From NCBI RefSeq assembly GCF_022346995.1, contig NZ_JAKRNM010000011.1, positions 62,001-126,000 of the forward strand: DNA of 64,000 bases. The letters run 5' to 3'. Below are positions 43,589 through 51,279 of this stretch, one piece after another (positions within the stretch are counted from its first letter, which is position 1; every line of letters begins with the position of its first letter). The notes under the pieces were generated by a model, which was not told the DNA's origin, ran no database searches, and saw nothing but the letters and a program-made list of their open reading frames with translations. Source of the DNA: Paenibacillus sp. ACRRY (GTDB lineage Bacteria > Bacillota > Bacilli > Paenibacillales > Paenibacillaceae). Both the position numbers and the translations under genes were made by a program.

Positions 43589-43825
43589 ATGCAGGTATTT
43601 GAGGACTGGAATCAGAAAGTGAAGAAGACATTTAACGCCACCAACCCCGAGGTTGTATTGACCGTTTCTGAAGCAGGCACGTTGCTTGGTTTATCAAAAG
43701 ACCAAATGAAACTGTACGTAGACAAAAACAAGTTAACCAAGGTGCCCATTATGCGAAGCGTACATCGGTATTTGCTGCTGGAGAGCGAGATTGCCGACAT
43801 CGTCAAGAAGAACAAATCCATATAG
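43589..43825 (+). CDS. Small excisionase/MerR-like helix-turn-helix protein
   Basis: 78 residues. The core VVLTVSEAGTLLGLSKDQMKLYVDKNKL followed by VPIMRSVHRYLLLESEIADIV reads as a winged-helix HTH_17-type DNA-binding domain. The VHRY segment replaces the usual wing arginine pattern. No integrase or phage gene is nearby, so it is more likely a small host regulator than an excisionase. AGGAGAG precedes the ATG. Targets are unknown. Confidence 0.65.
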   Translation: MQVFEDWNQKVKKTFNATNPEVVLTVSEAGTLLGLSKDQMKLYVDKNKLTKVPIMRSVHRYLLLESEIADIVKKNKSI

Positions 43826-43903
43826 TCCTTACATCAGCCATCTTACCGACATGAGTTCGGGAGGTGGTTGTTTTTGTTTATATACAAGAAAAGGAGGATA
43901 AAC

Positions 43904-44464
43904 ATGCTGAACCTGCTATCCAAATGGTTGTACAAATGGGTGAATTGGAAATGGGTTTTAATCGCGATCCTGATTTTTGCCGGTTTTATTGCATTCATTT
44001 TGCCGTGGCAAGCAGAACAGTCCGAGAAAGCAACGGGCGGAGGGGCATCACCGGATTCGTCTTTCTTGTATTCTGCCGATGATCTGTACCAAATGGCCGA
44101 ACAGTACGGAGAAACAGGCCGGCGTGCTTATGTAGAGGCGCGATTCACCTTTGATCTCCTCTGGCCTCTGGCCTATCTGTTTCTGCTGGTGATGCTTATA
44201 TCCATGCTCTATCGCGTGCTCCCTGTAGAGAGCCACTGGCGCAAAATTAACCTGCTTCCTGTTGGGGGCTGGGCTATGGATATGCTTGAAAATATAGGCG
44301 CTTCCGTTACGATGCTTCGTTATCCTGGACGTACACCCGTGATAGCCGAAATAACGCCGATCTTCACCCTCTTGAAATGGTGTCTGATCTATGCCAGCTT
44401 CGCGGTACTCGTACCGGGAATATTGATTGTGTTGATGCATTATATCAGGAGAGTCCAGGGATAA
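43904..44464 (+). CDS. Hypothetical membrane protein (186 aa)
   Basis: I do not recognise a family. Four hydrophobic segments are visible at about 16-36, 84-104, 122-138 and 158-180. An extracytoplasmic loop of about 45 residues lies between the first two (SPDSSFLYSADDLYQMAEQY). The start MLNLLSKWLYKW is preceded by AAGGAGG; the open frame further upstream lacks a site. It lies between an HTH protein and a VOC protein, with no clear functional link. Confidence 0.65.
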   Translation: MLNLLSKWLYKWVNWKWVLIAILIFAGFIAFILPWQAEQSEKATGGGASPDSSFLYSADDLYQMAEQYGETGRRAYVEARFTFDLLWPLAYLFLLVMLISMLYRVLPVESHWRKINLLPVGGWAMDMLENIGASVTMLRYPGRTPVIAEITPIFTLLKWCLIYASFAVLVPGILIVLMHYIRRVQG

Positions 44465-44507
44465 GATCTGACCGGAAAGGGTATTGCTTTAAAGAGGAAA
44501 TACCTGC

Positions 44508-44536
44508 TTGTCAAAGGACAACCTGTCCTATATACT
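44508..44536 (+). promoter_or_regulatory. Promoter of the VOC protein gene
   Basis: TTGTCA, a 17-base spacer and TATACT, each five of six to consensus, lie 59 bases before the gene. Confidence 0.6.
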
Positions 44537-44594
44537 CATGTCGCAAGCGGCAGGAATGGTTGTCAAAACATGAGCTTAAGGAGATGAAGAACGC

Positions 44595-45023
44595 ATGGCG
44601 ATTAGTTTGAATGTATATCTTGTAACAGATGGAAACGGTAAGGAAGCAGTCGCGTTCTACAAAGAGGTTTTTAACGCAGAGGTGTTAGCGATTCAGACAT
44701 TCGGTGAAGGTCCGTCAAGTCCGGATCATCCGATTCCGCCAGAAGCCAAGGATCGCATCATGCATGCTTCTCTACAGATCGGGGGTTCTGTGCTCATGTT
44801 GTCGGATACATTCCCGGGCATGCCTCATATCGTTGGTAACAACATTAGTGTTACTGTGAATACGGATACCCCAGATGAAGCCAAGCAAATTTTCAACAGA
44901 CTCGAAGATGGTGGAGAGGTAAAAATGCCAATCCAGGAGACATTCTGGAGCCCGGCATACGGCATGGTTACGGACAAGTACGGCGTTCAGTTCCAAATTA
45001 GCTGTACACCCGGCCAAGCATAA
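44595..45023 (+). CDS. PhnB-like glyoxalase/VOC family protein
   Basis: 142 residues. The pattern LNVYLVTDGNGKEAVAFYKEVFNAEVL with IMHASLQIGGSVLMLSD and TFWSPAYGMVTDKYGVQFQIS is that of the PhnB/YjdN-type VOC proteins, which form domain-swapped dimers. Despite the name, these have no proven role in phosphonate use. Function here is unknown, perhaps small-molecule binding or resistance. AAGGAG precedes the ATG. It has its own promoter and a terminator, so it is a single-gene unit. Confidence 0.85.
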   Translation: MAISLNVYLVTDGNGKEAVAFYKEVFNAEVLAIQTFGEGPSSPDHPIPPEAKDRIMHASLQIGGSVLMLSDTFPGMPHIVGNNISVTVNTDTPDEAKQIFNRLEDGGEVKMPIQETFWSPAYGMVTDKYGVQFQISCTPGQA

Positions 45024-45049
45024 CCATTTGTCTTCGCTCTATTCATAAA

Positions 45050-45104
45050 AAAAGCAAAGACCTCCACTGCCTGATTTTATCACGCGAGTTGGAGGTCTTT
45101 TTGG
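45050..45104. terminator. Bidirectional terminator
   Basis: An 11-bp stem AAAGACCTCCA / TGGAGGTCTTT spans a 23-base loop, with A runs on one side and T runs on the other. It lies between the converging VOC gene and the minus-strand hypothetical gene. Confidence 0.82.
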
Positions 45105-45105
45105 C

Positions 45106-45963
45106 TTAGACTTGCTTTTGAATCTTGGAAGGATTGTTGATCTTATAGGGCACCGGATTTCGAGTGAGCTTCTTCTTAATGATCTTTGCTTCAAAAGTAA
45201 GGACATCCCCGACTTCAAGCTCCTGCTTCTTCATCGTGGCACTATGGCTGGACCAGGCTTCACCAAGATCAACGTGATCAGGCTCGGTGATGGCCACGCC
45301 TTCATAAACGATGACTTCATCATCATTGTCGGAGAAATGGTTCGGAACCGTTGTAAATTCCTTGACGACTGCAGTCATTTTCACTTTGCCTTCAGGCAGG
45401 TCAATCCTGACCGATTTCGCCTTGCTTGCCGTCTTCGCCTTCGGTTTCGCTTCACTGCTTGTCCCGCCTTGAGGACCAACATATTCCTCTACGAGTCCAT
45501 CCGGGTCACCTTTCAGTCCGGAATGGCTTCCCCCGGCATCGATGTCCATGTCATTCAGATCGGATGGCATACCGTCCGAATCGGATATGGGATCCACGGC
45601 GACTGAAGCAGTAACTGTATCGGCTACGTCCTCTGTCCGGGATGCGTTCAATGGCTCATTCGCTTTATCCGTTTCTGCTGCCGTCACGGGTCTCACATTG
45701 TAGCTCGATGCTTGCATCTCTTTCAGATAAGAGGGATGAATGCAGTGTTTCTGTTCATTATCCAGTTGGATGACTGCTGCCATATGATCGACATAACCAA
45801 CGATGGTACAGGGCGTGTTCAGTCCGTTTCCTTTATAGTAGAAGGTTTTGAGCTTGGTTGCTTTACCCGAAAGCAGGCCCCACTCCTGGCACTTTTCAAT
45901 GAGTTCCTCATCGTTGTCGAGGGGAATGTAATGCTGGGGTTCTATCATAAAAGCATATGTCAT
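45106..45963 (-). CDS. Hypothetical protein with low-complexity linker (285 aa)
   Basis: No family recognised. An N-terminal domain of about 100 residues (FMIEPQHYIPLDNDEELIEK, TIVGYVDHMAAVIQLDNEQK) and a C-terminal beta-rich domain of about 90 residues (GKVKMTAVVKEFTTVPNHF, LEVGDVLTFEAKIIKKKL) are joined by a disordered linker rich in Asp, Ser, Gly and Thr. The ends are basic, and the C-domain looks OB-fold-like, which is only an impression. The start MTYAFMIEPQ follows AAAGGCGG at good spacing; an ATG 11 codons earlier is an alternative. Probably cytoplasmic; no context clue to its job. Confidence 0.6.
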   Translation of the reverse strand: MTYAFMIEPQHYIPLDNDEELIEKCQEWGLLSGKATKLKTFYYKGNGLNTPCTIVGYVDHMAAVIQLDNEQKHCIHPSYLKEMQASSYNVRPVTAAETDKANEPLNASRTEDVADTVTASVAVDPISDSDGMPSDLNDMDIDAGGSHSGLKGDPDGLVEEYVGPQGGTSSEAKPKAKTASKAKSVRIDLPEGKVKMTAVVKEFTTVPNHFSDNDDEVIVYEGVAITEPDHVDLGEAWSSHSATMKKQELEVGDVLTFEAKIIKKKLTRNPVPYKINNPSKIQKQV

Positions 45964-46060
45964 TTCGTGATTCCGCCTTTCCAATTGTTTCTCCATTCAT
46001 CGTTTCCAATTTACAATCAGTGTATCACAAGTATATACCCGGAGATGCATTTTATAAAAG

Positions 46061-46088
46061 TCGACCAAAGGCATACCTATGGTATAAT
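46061..46088 (+). promoter_or_regulatory. Promoter of the bacilliredoxin gene
   Basis: TCGACC, a 16-base spacer and a perfect TATAAT lie about 70 bases before the gene. Confidence 0.5.
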
Positions 46089-46158
46089 TTTAGAAGAATA
46101 CCGGACTGAAAATTGTTATAGAACCTTATTATACATATCCTCTGAAAGGATGATCATA

Positions 46159-46698
46159 ATGGAGAAAAAGGTGAATCCCCAAGCTCTATGGCTTGGGTTA
46201 GGTCTAGCACTCGGAGTGAGTATTGGTACGGCAACGGATCAGCTCGCGCTCGGCATTGCTTTTGGTGTGGCCCTTGGCGTCGTGATTGGATCAGTGGTAA
46301 GCAAACGGGCGATTGCTGGTACGGAAGATATGTTGAAGGAACATGTCCGTGAACTCTGCAGACAGGAAGACTGGGAAGAGGCACTTCAATCTTCGGAAGA
46401 TCATCCCGTACTCATCCTGAAGCACAGTACCACTTGCCCGATCAGCGCTAGAGCATACCGAGAGTTTATGGCATTTGTGGGCTCCAATGCGTCCGATCCC
46501 AAACAGCAGATGGACTATCATATTGTCAAAGTCATCGAGAATCGCCCGCTCTCCCGCCGAATTGCGGAGGAAACAGAGGTACATCATGAATCACCACAGG
46601 TGCTGCTCCTGGATCAAGGGCAGGTCATCAAGCATACATCGCACGGCAAAATCACGAAGAAGAGACTGCTGCAATGGGCGCAGAATCCGTTCGGATAA
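46159..46698 (+). CDS. Membrane-anchored monothiol bacilliredoxin (YtxJ/BrxC family)
   Basis: 179 residues. The C-terminal ~110 residues are a thioredoxin-fold YtxJ/BrxC domain with the active site KHSTTCPISARAY, where the single cysteine resolves mixed disulfides with bacillithiol. In front lies a Gly/Ala-rich hydrophobic hairpin (about residues 10-47, LGLGLALGVSIGTATDQLAL) that should put the enzyme on the membrane. The B. subtilis YtxJ I remember is about 108 residues and lacks this part. The ATG has AAAGGATG upstream. A promoter and terminator make it a single-gene unit. Confidence 0.82.
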   Translation: MEKKVNPQALWLGLGLALGVSIGTATDQLALGIAFGVALGVVIGSVVSKRAIAGTEDMLKEHVRELCRQEDWEEALQSSEDHPVLILKHSTTCPISARAYREFMAFVGSNASDPKQQMDYHIVKVIENRPLSRRIAEETEVHHESPQVLLLDQGQVIKHTSHGKITKKRLLQWAQNPFG

Positions 46699-46712
46699 AG
46701 ATCAAATTACCG

Positions 46713-46760
46713 ATAGACCCGTTTTCCTTCAGCCAATGGCGAAGAACGGGTCTATTTTTT
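46713..46760 (+). terminator. Rho-independent terminator of the bacilliredoxin gene
   Basis: An 11-bp perfect stem ATAGACCCGTT / AACGGGTCTAT with a 21-base loop and six T residues. Confidence 0.87.
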
Positions 46761-46768
46761 ACGTTTTT

Positions 46769-46830
46769 TTTACACCCTGGCAGGGATTTCTTTACCCCCT
46801 TTTTACAGCGTTCAGGTATAAGATTTTACA
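46769..46830 (+). promoter_or_regulatory. Phased TTTACA repeats upstream of kdp, probable KdpE sites
   Basis: Four TTTACA-like boxes lie at 46769, 46791 (TTTACC), 46802 and 46825. The start-to-start distances are 22, 11 and 23 bases, close to multiples of one helical turn. E. coli KdpE binds T-rich TTTATA/TTTACA-type direct repeats at the kdp promoter. A -10-like TATAAG lies at 46817. This fits an activator array, but the binding protein is inferred. Confidence 0.5.
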
Positions 46831-46873
46831 CGTAGCAGGTTGAAAGAACGGTAGAGAGAGGGAGGAAGGGCAT

Positions 46874-46960
46874 ATGGTGAGTGATGCTGCGATGATCGGA
46901 TTGGTTGTGCTGCTGTTCGTGGTGTTCTGGGGTTTCATTAAGTTCTGCGAGAGAGCCTAG
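46874..46960 (+). CDS. Tiny single-TM ORF upstream of kdpF (28 aa)
   Basis: 28 residues, MVSDAAMIGLVVLLFVVFWG then FIKFCERA, behind a strong GAGGGAGGAAGGG site. It is one hydrophobic helix with a short basic Cys-Glu-Arg tail. Similar tiny ORFs ending C-E-R/D-R sit before kdpF in several bacterial kdp operons, from memory. It is unlike KdpF, which ends KPEKF. A structural helper of the Kdp complex or a leader peptide are both possible. Confidence 0.6.
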   Translation: MVSDAAMIGLVVLLFVVFWGFIKFCERA

Positions 46961-46988
46961 GGCTATAGCCAGAGAGGGGAAGGTGCAT

Positions 46989-47066
46989 ATGACCGTTATA
47001 GGAATGATTGTGCTGGCACTGATGGTCTATCTGGGCTATGTGCTCGTGAAGCCGGAGAAATTCTGA
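46989..47066 (+). CDS. kdpF: Potassium-transporting ATPase subunit KdpF
   Basis: 25 residues, one TM helix, ending in VKPEKF, the almost invariant (R/K)PEKF tail of KdpF. KdpF is a lipid-like stabiliser of the KdpABC complex. The start follows GGGGAAGG, and kdpA begins 30 bases after the stop. It is in the expected kdpFABC order. Confidence 0.88.
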   Translation: MTVIGMIVLALMVYLGYVLVKPEKF

Positions 47067-47096
47067 ATCATTTGGATCGCAGATTAGGGAGGAACT

Positions 47097-48782
47097 ATGG
47101 ATATGGGTAGCGGTTTATTACAAGTGGCGGTCACGCTGCTGATCATCATCCTGCTGGTGAAACCGGTGGGTAGTTATCTGGTCAAGGTATTCGATGGCAA
47201 GCGGACAGGACTGGACCGGATCTTCGGCGGACCTGAACGACTGCTCTATCGATTAATGGGGGTTCGGGAGAATGAGTCAATGGGCTGGAAAAAGTACCTT
47301 TCAGCCGTCCTCATTTCCAACTTCATCATGTTGATTTTGATGTTTCTGGTGCTGCGGCTGCAGCAGTTTCTGCCGCTCAACCCGGATGGTATCAACAACA
47401 TGCCTGCAGCGCAGGCGTTTAATACAGCAGCATCCTTCATGACCAACACCAACTGGCAGTCGTATACGGGCGAGAATGCCCTGTCGTATCTGTCACAGAT
47501 GCTGGCCGTGACGTTCCCGATGTTTACATCGGCGGCAACAGGCTTCGCTGTAGCCATTGCGTTCATCCGCGGACTGGTTGGCCGGAGGGATGGACTGGGG
47601 AACTTCTATGTCGACCTGGTACGGTCGATTACAAGAATCTTTTTGCCGCTGAGCTTCATTGTGGCCTTATTCCTGATCTTTCAGGGTGTACCACAGACGC
47701 TGGCGGGGGCGGTGAGCGCGACCACGCTGGAAGGCGGAGAGCAGACGATCACCCGCGGATTGGTTGCTTCGCTCGAGTCCATTAAACACATTGGTACGAA
47801 TGGTGGAGGCTGGTTTGGAACCAATGCAGCTCATCCCTTCGAGAATCCAACGGCACTGGCGAATCTGGTCCACATTGTATGCATGATGCTGCTACCCACT
47901 GCACTGGTGTATGCATTCGGGCTGATGGTAAACAACCGGAAGCAAGGCTGGGCGTTGTTTGCAGCGATGAGCTTTCTGTTTCTTGTGATGCTTACCACTG
48001 TTTTTGTATCAGAGTACCGCGGTGTACCTGCGCTGGATGCCGCCGGCATTCAAGGGAATATGGAGGGGAAAGAGGTCAGGTTCGGGATAGCCGAATCGGC
48101 GTTATTCACGGCAGTGACTACAGCTGCGACAACGGGATCCGTCAACAATATGCATGAGTCACTCACGCCGCTCGGTGGGATGGTGGCACTTGCTGAGATG
48201 ATGCTCAATAACGTATTTGGCGGTAAAGGGGTAGGCTTGCTTAACGGATTGCTGTACGTCATTCTGGCCGTGTTTATCTCTGGACTGATGGTAGGACGGA
48301 CACCTGAATTTCTGGGCAAAAAAATTGAAGGGAAAGAAGTAAAGCTCGCATCAATTGCGCTGCTGATCCATCCCTTGATTATTCTAGCTCCAACTGCGCT
48401 GGCACTTATGCGGCCCGAAGCGGTAGCCTCGATTTCGAATTCAGGCATGCATGGCCTGACCGAAGTGCTGTATGCTTTTGCATCGGGTGCTGCCAATAAT
48501 GGGTCCGCTTTTGCCGGACTGAATGCCAATACGGACTTTTACAATATCGCCATTGGTGTGGTGATGCTTCTGGGAAGGTATATCTCCATGATTGCCATGC
48601 TCGCGATTGCAGGATCCCTGGCAACGAAACGAGTGGTTCCGGTAACAACGGGTACACTTCGCACGCATACCCCTTTATTTGCAGGGATTTTGGTGATGAT
48701 GATTGTGGTGGTCGGAGCGCTTACCTTCTTCCCATCACTGGCGCTTGGGCCGATCGCTGAGCATTTGGCGATGCTCCAGTAA
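47097..48782 (+). CDS. kdpA: Potassium-transporting ATPase subunit KdpA
   Basis: 561 residues, ten TM helices. It is the channel-like subunit that selects and carries K+ in the KdpFABC high-affinity pump. All four filter-type loops are seen: TNTNWQSYTGE, GTNGGGWFGTNAAHPFENP, TTGSVNNM and SGAANNGSAFAGL. The N-terminus is TM segment LLQVAVTLLIIILLVKPVGSYL. Two ATGs (47097 and 47103) are possible; AGGGAGG is better spaced for the second. Expression is expected under K+ limitation through the downstream sensor genes and KdpE. Confidence 0.96.
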   Translation: MDMGSGLLQVAVTLLIIILLVKPVGSYLVKVFDGKRTGLDRIFGGPERLLYRLMGVRENESMGWKKYLSAVLISNFIMLILMFLVLRLQQFLPLNPDGINNMPAAQAFNTAASFMTNTNWQSYTGENALSYLSQMLAVTFPMFTSAATGFAVAIAFIRGLVGRRDGLGNFYVDLVRSITRIFLPLSFIVALFLIFQGVPQTLAGAVSATTLEGGEQTITRGLVASLESIKHIGTNGGGWFGTNAAHPFENPTALANLVHIVCMMLLPTALVYAFGLMVNNRKQGWALFAAMSFLFLVMLTTVFVSEYRGVPALDAAGIQGNMEGKEVRFGIAESALFTAVTTAATTGSVNNMHESLTPLGGMVALAEMMLNNVFGGKGVGLLNGLLYVILAVFISGLMVGRTPEFLGKKIEGKEVKLASIALLIHPLIILAPTALALMRPEAVASISNSGMHGLTEVLYAFASGAANNGSAFAGLNANTDFYNIAIGVVMLLGRYISMIAMLAIAGSLATKRVVPVTTGTLRTHTPLFAGILVMMIVVVGALTFFPSLALGPIAEHLAMLQ

Positions 48783-48854
48783 CGGGCGGACAGTCTATGA
48801 GTTAGAACACGGGAAGTACAGCAAGGACGTTGAGCATGGAGGTGCACGAAATTA

Positions 48855-51023
48855 ATGGGTGCTATAGAGCGAAAGAAGGAACCGATGGTGGAAGGAAAAA
48901 GTAACCAAGCATTCGCAGAAACAGACAAAGAAACATATAGACCAAGCGGCAAGGGTGGGGGAGGGCATATCGGTCCCCAACATCAAGGCTCAAGCAAAAG
49001 GAGATTAAGCAGAGACATCGTACGGCAGGCCTCTCTGGACGCCTTTAAGAAACTGAATCCGATGGTCATGATCAAAAATCCCGTCATGTTTATCGTGGAA
49101 GTTGGTACGTTCATCACGCTGCTCTTATGTATCAATCCGGATCTATTCGCTGCATCGGAAGCGGGACGGGGGTACAACATGGCGGTGTTCCTCATCCTGT
49201 TGTTCACGCTGCTGTTTGCCAATTTTGCTGAAGCGCTCGCTGAAGGCCGGGGCAAAGCCCAGGCAGATACCCTGCGCAAGACGAAATCGGATACGACCGC
49301 CAAATTGATGCAAAAGGATGGGACAATTCGGCAAGTATCATCGACTCAGTTGAAAAAGGGAGATATTGTCCGCGTGGAAGCGGGAGAACTGATCCCTACG
49401 GACGGCGAGATTATTGAAGGATTGGCCTCCATAGACGAATCCGCCATCACGGGTGAATCGGCACCAGTCATCAAGGAAGCAGGCGGTGATTTTTCTTCCG
49501 TAACGGGAGGCACACGGGTCACTTCCGACTATATCGTCATGCGGGTACAGACCGATCCGGGAGAATCCTTCCTTGACCGGATGATCTCTCTGGTTGAAGG
49601 TGCGCAGCGCCAGAAAACGCCAAATGAAATTGCGCTGACCACGCTGCTGGCCGTGTTGACCCTGATTTTCCTGATTGTCATTCTGACGATGGTACCGATG
49701 GCGAGTTACCTGGGCATTCGCCTTGATCTGGCTACACTGATCGCCCTGCTGGTTTGCCTAATTCCTACAACAATAGGCGGCCTGTTGTCTGCAATCGGGA
49801 TTGCCGGAATGGACCGGGTCACACAGTTCAACGTGCTTGCCATGTCAGGCAAAGCGGTCGAAGCAGCGGGGGATATTGATACGCTGATTCTCGACAAGAC
49901 CGGAACAATTACGTACGGAAATCGCATGGCCTCCGAGTTCATTCCCGTTCAGGGTGTGACCATGCAGGAGATGACCCGGGCAGCGCTGCAGGCTTCGGTT
50001 CGTGATGAGACGCCGGAAGGACGATCGGTGGTGGAGCTCGCAGGCAAGCAGGGTGAGCGCTGGCAGGAGCAGGAATATGCAGATGCAGAGAATGTGGAAT
50101 TTACCGCAGAGACCCGAATGTCGGGGCTCAATCTCGGCAGTGGAATGCAGATTCGCAAGGGCGCAGTAGATGCCATCAAGCATCATATTGCTTCCCGGGG
50201 CGCACGAATTCCTACCGATCTGGATGACATTGCTCATCGTATTGCCAAGGCTGGAGGCACTCCCCTTGCCGTTGCGATCGATGACCGGATCTACGGTGTA
50301 ATCTACCTGAAGGATACAGTGAAGCCTGGTCTGAAGGAGAAGTTTGCCGAGATGCGATCCATGGGGATCAAAACGATCATGTGTACAGGTGACAATCCAC
50401 TTACGGCAGCCACGATTGCGCTGGAAGCGGGCGTGGATGACTTTATTGCTGAAGCGAAGCCGGAAGACAAGATTGCCGCGATCAAAAAAGAGCAGCAGGC
50501 AGGCAAGCTCGTCGCCATGACCGGCGACGGTACCAATGATGCACCTGCCTTGGCGCAGGCAGATGTGGGCCTGGCGATGAATTCGGGGACCATGGCGGCC
50601 AAGGAAGCGGCCAACATGATTGACCTGGATTCCGACCCGACCAAGCTGCTGTCGGTGGTCTCCATTGGGAAGCAGCTGCTGATTACACGCGGTGCGCTGA
50701 CCACTTTTTCGATATCGAATGATATTGCCAAATACTTTGCCATTATCCCGGCGATGTTTATTATCGCCATGCCGCAGCTTCAATCGCTGAACATTATGAA
50801 TCTGGCTTCACCGCAATCGGCCATTCTGTCCGCATTGATTTTCAACGCAATCATCATCCCGCTGCTTATCCCGATTGCGATGAAGGGCGTGAAGTACCGG
50901 GCCATGTCAGCCGAACGGCTGCTCGGACGCAATGTATTGATCTATGGCGTGGGTGGAGTGATCGTGCCCTTTATCGGGATTAAGCTAATTGATCTGATCC
51001 TTTCGGGGCTTCATCTGGTGTGA
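48855..51023 (+). CDS. kdpB: Potassium-transporting P-type ATPase subunit KdpB
   Basis: 722 residues. P-type ATPase motifs are all present: the SAITGESAPV actuator TGES, the phosphorylated aspartate D347 in ILDKTGTITYGN, TGDNPLTAATI and MTGDGTNDAPALAQADVGLA. About 45 extra residues at the N-terminus are charged and Gly-rich (including a KGGGGHIGPQH stretch) before the conserved core begins near SRDIVRQASL. ATP hydrolysis here drives K+ transport by KdpA. GGAGG precedes the ATG. The next gene, kdpC, is separated by about 256 bases containing a structured repeat. Confidence 0.97.
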   Translation: MGAIERKKEPMVEGKSNQAFAETDKETYRPSGKGGGGHIGPQHQGSSKRRLSRDIVRQASLDAFKKLNPMVMIKNPVMFIVEVGTFITLLLCINPDLFAASEAGRGYNMAVFLILLFTLLFANFAEALAEGRGKAQADTLRKTKSDTTAKLMQKDGTIRQVSSTQLKKGDIVRVEAGELIPTDGEIIEGLASIDESAITGESAPVIKEAGGDFSSVTGGTRVTSDYIVMRVQTDPGESFLDRMISLVEGAQRQKTPNEIALTTLLAVLTLIFLIVILTMVPMASYLGIRLDLATLIALLVCLIPTTIGGLLSAIGIAGMDRVTQFNVLAMSGKAVEAAGDIDTLILDKTGTITYGNRMASEFIPVQGVTMQEMTRAALQASVRDETPEGRSVVELAGKQGERWQEQEYADAENVEFTAETRMSGLNLGSGMQIRKGAVDAIKHHIASRGARIPTDLDDIAHRIAKAGGTPLAVAIDDRIYGVIYLKDTVKPGLKEKFAEMRSMGIKTIMCTGDNPLTAATIALEAGVDDFIAEAKPEDKIAAIKKEQQAGKLVAMTGDGTNDAPALAQADVGLAMNSGTMAAKEAANMIDLDSDPTKLLSVVSIGKQLLITRGALTTFSISNDIAKYFAIIPAMFIIAMPQLQSLNIMNLASPQSAILSALIFNAIIIPLLIPIAMKGVKYRAMSAERLLGRNVLIYGVGGVIVPFIGIKLIDLILSGLHLV

Positions 51024-51064
51024 CATTAATCCATATATATTGGACTCCCTTTCACACAAAAACG

Positions 51065-51223
51065 GAGAGAGCAGAACAAATCTGAAGAAGCGAAGCGTTC
51101 GCCTAAAAGCTTTCTGCAAGAAAGCTACTTCGGAAGCCTAAGCTATCCACGGATTTTCTCCATTGGGAGTAGTTCAAAAAATTTGGGGATAACAGCGATC
51201 GGAAGATGGTGCTGTAATCGAAG
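51065..51223 (+). repeat. Structured intergenic repeat, copy 3 (inside the kdp operon)
   Basis: This copy shares CGGAGA..GCAGAAC at the left, AATCTGAAGAAGCGAAGCGTTCGCC, and GGGGATAACAGCGATCGGAAGATGG with CTGTAATC at the right. The small hairpin GCGAA-GCG-TTCGC keeps pairing with A-T where copies 1 and 2 have T-G. It is longer, with an insertion holding an AGCTTTC-TGCAA-GAAAGCT hairpin. Outer and inner stems are partly decayed. It separates kdpB from kdpC. Confidence 0.72.
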
Positions 51224-51279
51224 TGATATAGTGTAACGCTCAATTTGTTTTATACTAACGAATTCAGGATGTGACTGAT

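Noticed and set aside
43589..43825. Phage or integrative-element excisionase
   Set aside because: The small HTH protein looks Xis-like, but no integrase, attachment repeats or phage genes are near.
45712..46158. N-terminal extension of the bacilliredoxin frame
   Set aside because: It runs antisense through the hypothetical gene at 45106-45963 and across a likely promoter; the ATG at 46159 has a proper ribosome site.
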